Source: Flavobacterium keumense
GTDB taxonomy: Bacteria > Bacteroidota > Bacteroidia > Flavobacteriales > Flavobacteriaceae
Length of the DNA: 64,000 nt
NCBI RefSeq assembly: GCF_029866485.1
Contig: NZ_CP092332.1
Coordinates: 744,001-808,000 of the forward strand
Reading direction: 5' to 3'
The position numbers and the translations under genes were made by a program. Below, one piece after another: positions 1 to 7,752 of this stretch. A model generated the notes under the pieces. That model had not been told where the DNA came from. It did no database searches and saw only the letters and a list, made by a program, of their open reading frames with translations. Position 1 is the stretch's first letter; each line of letters starts with the position of its first letter.

Positions 1-507
1 AAAAAGAGCTTTTAATTCGGTGGCATCGTTGGGTTTCATTTTGCCTGCTAAAACCAAACTTAATTGCTTGCGACGTAATGCGGCATCAAAACGCTGTTGT
101 TCTAATTCGGTTTGAGGAATAATTGGCGGAACCTCAACAGGTTTTCCGGTAGCATCAACAGCAACAAAAGTATATATCGCTTCCATTGTTTTGGTTCTAT
201 TGCCAGAGGCACGGTCTTCAATCCAAACGTCAATATAAATTTCCATAGAACTATTGAATGATCGGGATACTTTGGCCTCAACGGTTACTACGCTTCCTAG
301 CGGAATGGCTTTGGTAAACGCCACATGGTTCACAGAAGCAGTCACACAAATATTTCTCGAATGTCGTTGCGCTGCAATACTCGCCGCTCTATCCATTCGG
401 GCTAACAATTCTCCTCCAAAAAGATTATTCAAGTGATTGGTTTCACTTGGTAAAACTAAGTCGGTTAAAACAGTTAAAGAATCTGAAGGGTATTTAGGTG
501 TCATCAT
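1..507 (-). CDS. Acyl-CoA thioesterase, hotdog fold (3' end outside window)
   Basis: Hydrolyses acyl-CoA to free acid and CoA. The 169 visible codons start at two adjacent ATGs (507 and 504) and stay open to base 1, so the C-terminus is missing. Near residues 25-40 the protein reads HLNNLFGGELLARMD, the asparagine/glycine-rich start of the hotdog helix in YciA/ACOT-type thioesterases, followed by AASIAAQRHS and the strand TASVNHVAF. It lies 5 bases after the DoxX-like gene and probably shares its transcript. Family assignment is firm; chain-length preference cannot be read from the sequence. Confidence 0.85.
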   Translation of the reverse strand, partial: MMTPKYPSDSLTVLTDLVLPSETNHLNNLFGGELLARMDRAASIAAQRHSRNICVTASVNHVAFTKAIPLGSVVTVEAKVSRSFNSSMEIYIDVWIEDRASGNRTKTMEAIYTFVAVDATGKPVEVPPIIPQTELEQQRFDAALRRKQLSLVLAGKMKPNDATELKALF

Positions 508-512
508 AACTA

Positions 513-896
513 TTAATTAAGCCAATACACGGCCATTACTGCCGGGATAAAATAAATCACGATAGTTCTTGCGCCATCATAGTCTTTGGCTAAACGTTGT
601 CCTACTAAAAGCATCAATAATGTGATACAAGAAAAAACAGCACCATAATATCCAAAAAGTCTGCCGCTACTCAACAGTAATTCTATCGCGCCAACAGCAC
701 ATAATATAGTTGAAATTAATTCTAAAATTAACACATGTAATAGGGCCAAAGGGACATGATTTTTTAATTGAGTTTTTGCAAAATGTTCTTTTAGCCAAGC
801 TATATTATCTTTCCAATAAAAGAGCTTGTCGTAACCAGATTGTAGAAAGGTGATAGCCAAAAAAACTAAAATTAAAATAGATGCAGTATTATTCAT
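513..896 (-). CDS. DoxX-like integral membrane protein
   Basis: A 127-residue hydrophobic protein with about four predicted membrane helices (roughly residues 4-22, 48-70, 76-98 and 108-126). The opening ILVFLAITFLQSGYDKLFYW matches the DoxX/MauE-like pattern, in which a first helix ends in a G-x-x-K motif. Members are small inner-membrane proteins whose biochemical role is mostly unknown. It sits 4 bases downstream of holB and 5 bases upstream of the thioesterase, so all three are probably co-transcribed. The family call is moderately secure; no function is claimed. Confidence 0.65.
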   Translation of the reverse strand: MNNTASILILVFLAITFLQSGYDKLFYWKDNIAWLKEHFAKTQLKNHVPLALLHVLILELISTILCAVGAIELLLSSGRLFGYYGAVFSCITLLMLLVGQRLAKDYDGARTIVIYFIPAVMAVYWLN

Positions 897-900
897 AGTT

Positions 901-2049
901 TTATTTTTTATGGATTAAACGGGTTAATTTTATAGATAAATCGGTAAGTATAATTTTAGCATTTCCATTGCGTTCAATATGATACATAGCATCAGACAAT
1001 TCATTGAAAATGTCCTGTATGTTATTTCCATTTACAAAAGGAGCAAAGTTAGCTAATTGGAATTTTTCAACCTTAGGTTCTAAATATACTAAGCTTGGAG
1101 TTTCATAATTAAGTAATAATGCTTGTCGAAACATTTCAATACAGAATACTAAAAACTTCTTTTGTGTTTCTCTACCTAAACCAGCAATTTGTTCACTCCA
1201 TTGAATTAAATCTTGAATTGCAGCAGCATTTCCTTTGGCTTTAAAAGCGGCACGAACCCAAGTGACAAACCATTCATCAAAAGGAAATTCATCGTCTTCA
1301 TTTTTACATAAATGCAAGGCTTTATTGTAATTTCCTTGTGCTTGATGTGCTATAGTTGCGGCTCGTTTATGATCTATTTTGTTGTTGATTACCAAAGCCT
1401 CAGCAATACAGCTTTCTGACAATACGCCAAAATGAATTACTTGACATCGAGACCGTATCGTTTGAATGATGTCTTCTTCTTGTTCAGAAATGAGGATAAA
1501 AACGGTTTTTTCAGGTGGTTCTTCTAGTAATTTCAGCAATTTATTAGATGCCTCTACATTCATTTTATCGGCCATCCAGATAATCATTACTTTATAACCT
1601 CCTTCATATGATTTTAGCGACAATGTCTTTACAATATCGCTAGCATCTTCTACTCTAATCAGACCTTGTTTGTTATTGACGCCAAGCGTGGTGTACCAAT
1701 CAAATAACCCGCCGTATGGATTTTGAAGCACAAATGCTCTCCAATCTGAAATGAAATCAATGCTTTTGGGTTTGTTTTTTACATCTTCTGTACTGACAGT
1801 TGGGTATATAAAATGTAAATCAGGATGCGAAATTTTATCAAACTTGAGGTTGCAGGATTCATTTTCGCCCCTATTTTCTCCATTAGAATTGCTACACAAA
1901 ATGTATTGTGCATAAGCAATAGCCATTGGGAGTGTGCCACTACCCTCTGGCCCTACAAATAATTGAGCGTGTGGAATCCTACCCAAGTTAGCACTTTGGG
2001 TCAAATGACTTTTAATATATTCTTGTCCTAAAATTTCTGAAAAAAGCAT
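901..2049 (-). CDS. holB: DNA polymerase III subunit delta' (clamp-loader subunit)
   Basis: A clamp-loader AAA+ subunit of the replicative polymerase, 382 residues. It opens FSEILGQEYIKSHL, typical of the DnaX/HolB group. The P-loop region reads GPEGSGTLPMA and lacks the GKT/S needed for ATP hydrolysis, as expected for delta' rather than tau/gamma. The sensor region LLKLLEEPPEKTVFIL and the arginine-finger motif IRSRCQVI (around residues 200-207) are intact. The zinc-module cysteines seen in other delta' proteins are reduced to two (CSNSN...ESC). First gene of a three-gene minus-strand group. Confidence 0.9.
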   Translation of the reverse strand: MLFSEILGQEYIKSHLTQSANLGRIPHAQLFVGPEGSGTLPMAIAYAQYILCSNSNGENRGENESCNLKFDKISHPDLHFIYPTVSTEDVKNKPKSIDFISDWRAFVLQNPYGGLFDWYTTLGVNNKQGLIRVEDASDIVKTLSLKSYEGGYKVMIIWMADKMNVEASNKLLKLLEEPPEKTVFILISEQEEDIIQTIRSRCQVIHFGVLSESCIAEALVINNKIDHKRAATIAHQAQGNYNKALHLCKNEDDEFPFDEWFVTWVRAAFKAKGNAAAIQDLIQWSEQIAGLGRETQKKFLVFCIEMFRQALLLNYETPSLVYLEPKVEKFQLANFAPFVNGNNIQDIFNELSDAMYHIERNGNAKIILTDLSIKLTRLIHKK

Positions 2050-2177
2050 AAAGCAAAGATAACAGAAAAAGGAAGATTTGAATCTTCAATTTCAAGGAAT
2101 AAAGATGAAATACAACAAAAAATAATAAAGAATTGAACAATATAGTAGCTGTAGAATTAAAAAAAAACAGATAAAAC

Positions 2178-2207
2178 TTGCTTTTTATATTTAAATATAT
2201 AATTTTG
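2178..2207 (+). promoter_or_regulatory. Predicted Bacteroidota-type promoter of the sprB-like operon
   Basis: TTG at 2178-2180, a 19-base spacer and TAATTTTG at 2200-2207 match the Bacteroidota sigma factor pattern (TTG/TTTG, 17-23 bases, TAnnTTTG). It lies 42 bases before the ATG at 2250. It is the only good match seen ahead of the operon. Confidence 0.6.
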
Positions 2208-2249
2208 TTTTTGGTTAATCACCCGTTAATCTTTAAATATTCCAAATCT

Positions 2250-2693
2250 ATGAAAGCAAAATACCTTGTTTTAAGTTTCTTCTTTTTTACTGCTGGAACT
2301 CTGTTTTCTCAAAACAAAAGTGTTCCTAAAAGTATTATCAAACAAAACGCATCTATTCTTAAATTCTACGACAAAAAAGAATTACAAAGCATGCAAAAAG
2401 GACAACTTTTAGTGCTTTATGTAGAACGGACCAAGACCCTTATAAAAACCCTTCCGTATATTGCCCTTGCTTCAAAACCAGGAGTCACAATGGTCGATTT
2501 AGGCATTCCATTTACGTCGGAGAATATTAGTCTGTTAGACACACAACACGATGCAACAGATAAATTTCTTGATATTACGACTGAGTTTCAAAAAGGAATG
2601 TTGCCGTATTCAGACAAAGAAAGTCTAATTAAAGCGATTCTTTTTTATGAGAGTGTGTTGAAACAAATGCATGAATTAAACGAACAAGAATAA
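2250..2693 (+). CDS. Small exported protein of unknown function, first gene of the sprB-like operon
   Basis: A 147-residue protein starting MKAKYLVLSF with a clear signal peptide ending near ...TLFSQ (about residue 20). An upstream TTG in the same frame at 2178 is part of the predicted promoter, so the ATG at 2250 is preferred. The mature part is helical, with no domain I recognise; it contains LLVLYVERTKTLIKTLPYIALASKPG. It precedes the beta-helix protein by 84 bases on the same strand. The F. johnsoniae sprB operon also begins with small uncharacterised exported genes, so a role in surface motility is possible but only inferred from position. Confidence 0.6.
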   Translation: MKAKYLVLSFFFFTAGTLFSQNKSVPKSIIKQNASILKFYDKKELQSMQKGQLLVLYVERTKTLIKTLPYIALASKPGVTMVDLGIPFTSENISLLDTQHDATDKFLDITTEFQKGMLPYSDKESLIKAILFYESVLKQMHELNEQE

Positions 2694-2777
2694 TAATTCA
2701 TCATTTAATTTCTTACTCTAAATAGAATTTAAGATTTCTTTTAGGGAATTTTCAAATAAAATAAATCTGCACCGAAT

Positions 2778-4064
2778 ATGAAAAAGACCATTTCGATAGT
2801 ATTTCTTTTTTTACTAACTATTTCCTCTTTTGCTCAACAAGAAAAGGGTATAACAGGTTTTGAGAATTGGCTAAGTCCATGGACTGATTTTAAGCCCATA
2901 AAAACGGAATATAATGAACCTAATCAAATTTTGTCTGGAACAATTTCAACTAATGCAAAATTATTGAAAAAGCACACGTATTTACTATTGGGTAAAGTAT
3001 ATGTAACCAACAATGCATCTTTAACTATAGAACCAGGCACTGTAATTATTGGAGATTATGAATCAAAAGGAGCCCTAATTATTACCAAAGGAGCCTCTTT
3101 AATTGCTGACGGATCTCAAACAGACCCAATTGTTTTTACTTCTAACAGGAGTGTGAAAAAATCAGGAGATTGGGGAGGAGTAATAATTTTAGGAGACGCT
3201 CCCATCAATAGATTAGGAGGAGTAGCTTCTGTCAACCTTGACTCTAATGGAGTCTTGACCTCTTTTGGAGGAAATAACAGTTCCAGTAATTCGGGAATTT
3301 TAAGATACGTTCGTATTGAGTTTGCTGGCGCAAAGAGCAAAGAATATGGCGAATTTAATGGACTTTTACTTGCAGGTGTGGGAAGCAAAACAATTTTAGA
3401 AAATATTATGGTAAGTTATGCCACAGGAGATTCTTTTGAGGTGTTAGGTGGAGAGGTAACGCTTAAAAAAGCAATTTCGTACCGTTGTAGCAAAGATGAC
3501 TTTAAATTTAATTATGGAGCACAAAGTATTCTTGATAATTCAATCGCTATTCGATCCCCTTTTTTAACTAATAATTTAGGATCACGTTGTTTGCATGCTG
3601 TTTCTTATGACAAAAGAGATGAAGTAGATTTTTCGAAAAAAATGACTAAAGTATTGGCAACTAATATCACTTTGGTAAACAACAGTCAAGATATTCGCAA
3701 TGATGTTAATACTGGACTAGTAAGAGAAGCCATTTATGTAGGAGAAAATACCAGTATTGAACTGAATAAAAGCGTGATTTCGGGATTTAACCCAGCAGTA
3801 ATTTTACAAAATACAATTGCTATTAATGATGAAAATTTGAACAAAATCAAATTCAAAGAGATGTATTTTAATTTATGCAAAGGGAATATTTTCATAGAAA
3901 ATAATTCCAACAATGAAGATTTGGAAAATTGGTATGGTAATGCCGCTTTTTTCAATGTGTATTCGAATGGGCAATACAAGGATACATTTATTGATTCTGC
4001 AAATGAAAAAACACCAGATTTTAGACTTAGTATAGACAAAATAACTGCTTCTAAAAACGATTAA
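2778..4064 (+). CDS. Exported beta-helix (pectin-lyase-like) surface protein
   Basis: 428 residues with a signal peptide (MKKTISIVFLFLLTISSFAQ). The body has short repeating strands of the right-handed beta-helix type: VTNNASLTIEPGTVIIG, ALIITKGASLIADG, WGGVIILGDAPIN, ILRYVRIEFAG and ILENIMVSYAT. The GGVIILGDAPIN signature recurs in large Bacteroidota cell-surface proteins. No T9SS C-terminal sorting domain is visible, so it is probably periplasmic or held at the outer membrane by partners. Second gene of the sprB-like operon. Fold call is good; function unknown. Confidence 0.65.
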   Translation: MKKTISIVFLFLLTISSFAQQEKGITGFENWLSPWTDFKPIKTEYNEPNQILSGTISTNAKLLKKHTYLLLGKVYVTNNASLTIEPGTVIIGDYESKGALIITKGASLIADGSQTDPIVFTSNRSVKKSGDWGGVIILGDAPINRLGGVASVNLDSNGVLTSFGGNNSSSNSGILRYVRIEFAGAKSKEYGEFNGLLLAGVGSKTILENIMVSYATGDSFEVLGGEVTLKKAISYRCSKDDFKFNYGAQSILDNSIAIRSPFLTNNLGSRCLHAVSYDKRDEVDFSKKMTKVLATNITLVNNSQDIRNDVNTGLVREAIYVGENTSIELNKSVISGFNPAVILQNTIAINDENLNKIKFKEMYFNLCKGNIFIENNSNNEDLENWYGNAAFFNVYSNGQYKDTFIDSANEKTPDFRLSIDKITASKND

Positions 4065-4150
4065 ATAGACTAATTGAAAATGCCACAACAAAAACCATCT
4101 CTGTTTAAGAGTTTGTTTTCTAATTAATTGACCTTTTAAAGCCCCCGTAA

Positions 4151-5584
4151 ATGAAGTCAATTTGGAACCAATCTTTTTTATATTTCCTGGTATTGACCTG
4201 GTCAATAACAGCAATTTCAACTGCACAAACAATTAGTCCATTACCATTACAGTTTAATCGTATTTGTGCTGGAGAGTTTAATGAGTTCAGCGCCACGTTT
4301 AATTACTCTGGATTTCCAAACGGAACCACATTTTTAGTTGTCCTTAATAACAGTTCTGGTACGTCAACAGATTTAATCGAAACTACAACCATTGCTGTTA
4401 CGGATGTTTCAAGCACTAGAAAAACAATAAAATTTGCAATCCCAAGTACTTTAATAGGCTCTGAAACCTATCAGATAAAGGTAAAAAGTAGTGTGAACAC
4501 GGTTAGCCCACCTTTTGCAAATGCATCTAACCAAACGATTTTTCCAGTTTACTACAAGCCATTTGAAAAAAACTTTACGATTAATAATCAATCGGCTACA
4601 GCAACTATCTGTCCCGCAGGAACGTTCCAACTTGTTATTGATAATGTTGCTGGGAGCAATCAAATCTCACCATTGATTTTTACTACATTAAAATACAATT
4701 GGTATAAAAATGGGGCGTTAATTTCATCGGAAAAAGGAAGTTCTTTAGCAGTAACCACTACTGGTAATTATTTTGTCGAAATTGATTATGGAGCGTGTTC
4801 AAATGCTAACTATACTTCTAATACGGTGCTTATTTCGCCTTATTCTGGTACAAAACCAACGATTCAATCTTCAATAGGCAATCCTTTCTGTCCAAATCAG
4901 TTACCATTGGTTTTAAGTACAGAAAAAGCAAATGCATATCAATGGTATAAAGATAATAATCCAATATCAGGCGCAATTCATTCAACACTTTCTGTTAATC
5001 AAGAAGGAAACTATGCTGTGGTGGTAAATTATGGAGGCTGTGAAGAAAAAGCAGTACTTACATTAAATGCTTTGAAATTAACAAATCAACTCGATATACC
5101 CGATTCAATAATTCTTTTAAAAGGAGACACAAAAAAGGTAAATGTAATTACAAATGCGGTTTTACCTACTTACCAATGGTATCGGAATGACATTTTAATT
5201 CCAAACGCTATCAATAGTGTTTATGAAGTAGGCGATGAGGGCACCTATAAAGTGGTAATCAATCAAACCTCAGGCTGTTCATTATCGAGTGAATTATCAT
5301 TTAGGGTACAATTTGGAGGTGATCCTAATAGTCTTGTAATTCCTAATTTAATTAGTCCCAATGGCGATGGTATTAATGATACATGGGTTATTCCTCAAGA
5401 ATATTCTTTCAAAGACGATGTTGAGGTGTTGTTGTTGAATGCCAACGGAGAGCAAATTCTAAAGACATTCAACTATAAAAACGACTGGCCCAATAGTAAT
5501 TATAAAGTGAATTTTCCGGTATTGTATTATATAATTACTACACCAGAAAAAACCCAAAAAGGATCCCTAACGCTACTCCAATAA
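4151..5584 (+). CDS. Ig-repeat protein with T9SS type B (CHU_C) sorting domain; positional counterpart of SprC
   Basis: 477 residues with a signal peptide ending near STAQT (residue 26). Three Ig-like modules are marked by YNWYKNG (about residue 180), YQWYKDN (262) and YQWYRND (340), each followed by a G-x-Y-x-V strand. The C-terminus from about residue 395 (IPNLISPNGDGINDTW) is the gliding-motility-associated CHU_C domain that targets proteins to T9SS. It ends one base before the next start codon, so translation is probably coupled. In the F. johnsoniae operon this is roughly where sprC lies; orthology is not proven, so no symbol is given. Confidence 0.75.
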   Translation: MKSIWNQSFLYFLVLTWSITAISTAQTISPLPLQFNRICAGEFNEFSATFNYSGFPNGTTFLVVLNNSSGTSTDLIETTTIAVTDVSSTRKTIKFAIPSTLIGSETYQIKVKSSVNTVSPPFANASNQTIFPVYYKPFEKNFTINNQSATATICPAGTFQLVIDNVAGSNQISPLIFTTLKYNWYKNGALISSEKGSSLAVTTTGNYFVEIDYGACSNANYTSNTVLISPYSGTKPTIQSSIGNPFCPNQLPLVLSTEKANAYQWYKDNNPISGAIHSTLSVNQEGNYAVVVNYGGCEEKAVLTLNALKLTNQLDIPDSIILLKGDTKKVNVITNAVLPTYQWYRNDILIPNAINSVYEVGDEGTYKVVINQTSGCSLSSELSFRVQFGGDPNSLVIPNLISPNGDGINDTWVIPQEYSFKDDVEVLLLNANGEQILKTFNYKNDWPNSNYKVNFPVLYYIITTPEKTQKGSLTLLQ

Positions 5585-5585
5585 C

Positions 5586-7694
5586 ATGAAATATTTAAGT
5601 ATAGTTGTATTGGCATTGGGAATGAATCTCCCGGTTATTTATGCGCAACAGGCAGATAGAGTATCTTTGGATTTACCGATACGAAATTCATTAAAATTCA
5701 ATCGATTTTTGATACACCCTGCATTATCATGGGTAAAAGAACAAAACACCTTTATTTCTTTGTATTCAAAACAGCAATGGATTGATTTTGAAAATGCGCC
5801 ACAAACCAATTTAGCAACTTATTCGGGTCGATTTGGAGATAATCAAGGAATTGGCCTTGCTGTTTTTCAACAAAATTATGGGGTTTTCTCAAATTTTGGA
5901 GGACTAGCAAATTTTGCGCAAAACATTCGAATTTCCCAAGAAAACAATCTCACCTTTGGCCTTACTGTAGGATACTTTCAGAGCGGATTAAACACATCAA
6001 AAGTGGTGGTTAATTATACTGATCCTGTTTTAGAAAACACCTCTTCCTCTGCATTCTTGGTGGTACAACCAGGATTAAATTACGGGGGTGAATTTTTAGA
6101 TTTTGGAATTTCTTTCCCCAACCTGTTAGCGTATAATTTGAGAATATCACAATTGGTTAATAACAACCCATTCCAAAAAGTTTCGCTTCACGCTATGCAC
6201 ACAGGCTATGTTGAGTCGCAAGGATTTTTTGGAGGGAGTAGGTTTTCGGCTTTAGCCAAAACAGAAATTAGTAAAAACAAAACAGCAATTTCAGGTCAAG
6301 CGATGCTTTCAATGCCTATTGGGGTTTGGACTCAATTAGGATACCATTCTATCTTTGGAATTTCGGCAGGGATTGGGATCAATATTACTTCAACAATAGC
6401 TTTAGAATATAATTATGAAAGAGACCTGGGTGGCTTAACCCAATTTGGATCTTCACACGAGCTTACTTTAGCATACAAATGGAAAACAAAAAATTATAAC
6501 TATTGGGAGGAAGAGAAAGAAGGTTCGATTATTAAACCAAAAGAAGAACCGGGAGTGTTTTATTCTAATGTAAAACGCCCATCGGCACCAATAATTGAAA
6601 ACACACGAAATGAAGCGGTTACAATTCAAGACAAAACTACCACTTCTCCAAAACCACAACCTGAAGCGGTAGTTGTAGAGCGTACAAAACCAATTGAAAA
6701 AGACAGTATATCAAGTAGTATTGTACGTTCTCAAGAAAAAAAACCCAAATCAACCGAGGTTTTAGTTGAAGAACAATTAGAAATACTCAACCAATCAAAA
6801 GATACTATTGCAACCATAGTGCCCTCAACTCCAAAAGAATTAGCGGTAAACAAAATGGTAAAATTACTCGAAGAAGAGCAGATAAAAGAACAAGAATTGT
6901 TAAACCGATTAGAACTAAAAGTAGCAAACAAACAACAAAATTTGGTTGATTTAAAATTAGAAAATGATTTGAGCGAAAAAGGAATTTATAGTGAACCAAA
7001 ACCATTTAAGAGCGTTACAGCTGAAAATAATGAAGTAGAACAATTGAAGAAAGAGTTGACAGAAATAACCAACACACAAAAAGATAAAATTAGAGAATTA
7101 GAAAGTTTGTTTTTGGAAGCCAAATCACAAAAAAAACAATCAAATCCAGAATGGGCTAAACAACTGGAGGGAATTGTAATCACTCTTAAATCAAAACATT
7201 TAGAAACTATTCAAACCAATAATCGTTTACAATCTTCTTTAGAACAAATCAATGAGGCTACAGAAATTGAGAAAAAAAGAAGAATCAAACGAGCCAATTT
7301 TGTTGATGATAAAGAAAGATATGCACAAGACAGAGCCACATTAGAACGAATTAAGGGCACGACTCCTCTTAGCACAATCCCGTTAAAAGAAGAAGAGTTG
7401 GATTTTGGCGAAGAACAGCACGATGTTAAAATAATTAAAGGAGTTAAAAATACAGATTCAGGGTATTATTTGATTTTGGCCGTACATAATCAAGTTAGTA
7501 AAAGAGATGATTTTGTTACTAAAGTTGTTTCGGCAGGAGCTAGTCAAGTAGATTTTTTCTATGACTCAAATTCAAGTAAATACTTTATTTATACTGAAAA
7601 ATTTAATTCGTTAGAAGAAGCCAAAAAAGCACTGAATAACAAAGAAAAAACAGCCTATAGTGTCAAAATGGCAATTGTAAAAATTGAAAACTAA
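5586..7694 (+). CDS. PorP/SprF-type outer-membrane barrel with coiled-coil linker and C-terminal SPOR-like domain
   Basis: 702 residues in three parts. After a signal peptide (to about residue 20, ...VIYAQ), residues 25-300 form a PorP/SprF-type beta-barrel (FNRFLIHPALSWV, repeated aromatic strands, final ELTLAYKWK). Residues 300-590 are a charged, Pro/Thr- then Lys/Glu-rich segment with long coiled-coil stretches (VEQLKKELTEITNTQ). The last 90 residues (GYYLILAVHNQVSKRDDF ... SLEEAKKAL) resemble a SPOR peptidoglycan-binding domain. Such a layout could tie a T9SS-linked barrel to the cell wall. It lies between the sorting-domain protein and sprB; comparison with SprD is by position only. Confidence 0.7.
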   Translation: MKYLSIVVLALGMNLPVIYAQQADRVSLDLPIRNSLKFNRFLIHPALSWVKEQNTFISLYSKQQWIDFENAPQTNLATYSGRFGDNQGIGLAVFQQNYGVFSNFGGLANFAQNIRISQENNLTFGLTVGYFQSGLNTSKVVVNYTDPVLENTSSSAFLVVQPGLNYGGEFLDFGISFPNLLAYNLRISQLVNNNPFQKVSLHAMHTGYVESQGFFGGSRFSALAKTEISKNKTAISGQAMLSMPIGVWTQLGYHSIFGISAGIGINITSTIALEYNYERDLGGLTQFGSSHELTLAYKWKTKNYNYWEEEKEGSIIKPKEEPGVFYSNVKRPSAPIIENTRNEAVTIQDKTTTSPKPQPEAVVVERTKPIEKDSISSSIVRSQEKKPKSTEVLVEEQLEILNQSKDTIATIVPSTPKELAVNKMVKLLEEEQIKEQELLNRLELKVANKQQNLVDLKLENDLSEKGIYSEPKPFKSVTAENNEVEQLKKELTEITNTQKDKIRELESLFLEAKSQKKQSNPEWAKQLEGIVITLKSKHLETIQTNNRLQSSLEQINEATEIEKKRRIKRANFVDDKERYAQDRATLERIKGTTPLSTIPLKEEELDFGEEQHDVKIIKGVKNTDSGYYLILAVHNQVSKRDDFVTKVVSAGASQVDFFYDSNSSKYFIYTEKFNSLEEAKKALNNKEKTAYSVKMAIVKIEN

Positions 7695-7752
7695 TTATTA
7701 AAATTAAGAAATCTAACTAGACCCCATAGTAGTTATTAAAATAATAGACAAC

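Noticed and set aside
254..436. Plus-strand reading frame of 60 codons
   Set aside because: It is opposite the thioesterase gene, whose protein has clear hotdog motifs.
2178..2249. Earlier TTG start for the first operon gene
   Set aside because: It falls in the promoter and would hide the signal peptide behind 24 extra residues.
3873..4232. Minus-strand frame of 119 codons over the end of the beta-helix gene
   Set aside because: It overlaps two genes with good signal peptides and shows no domain.
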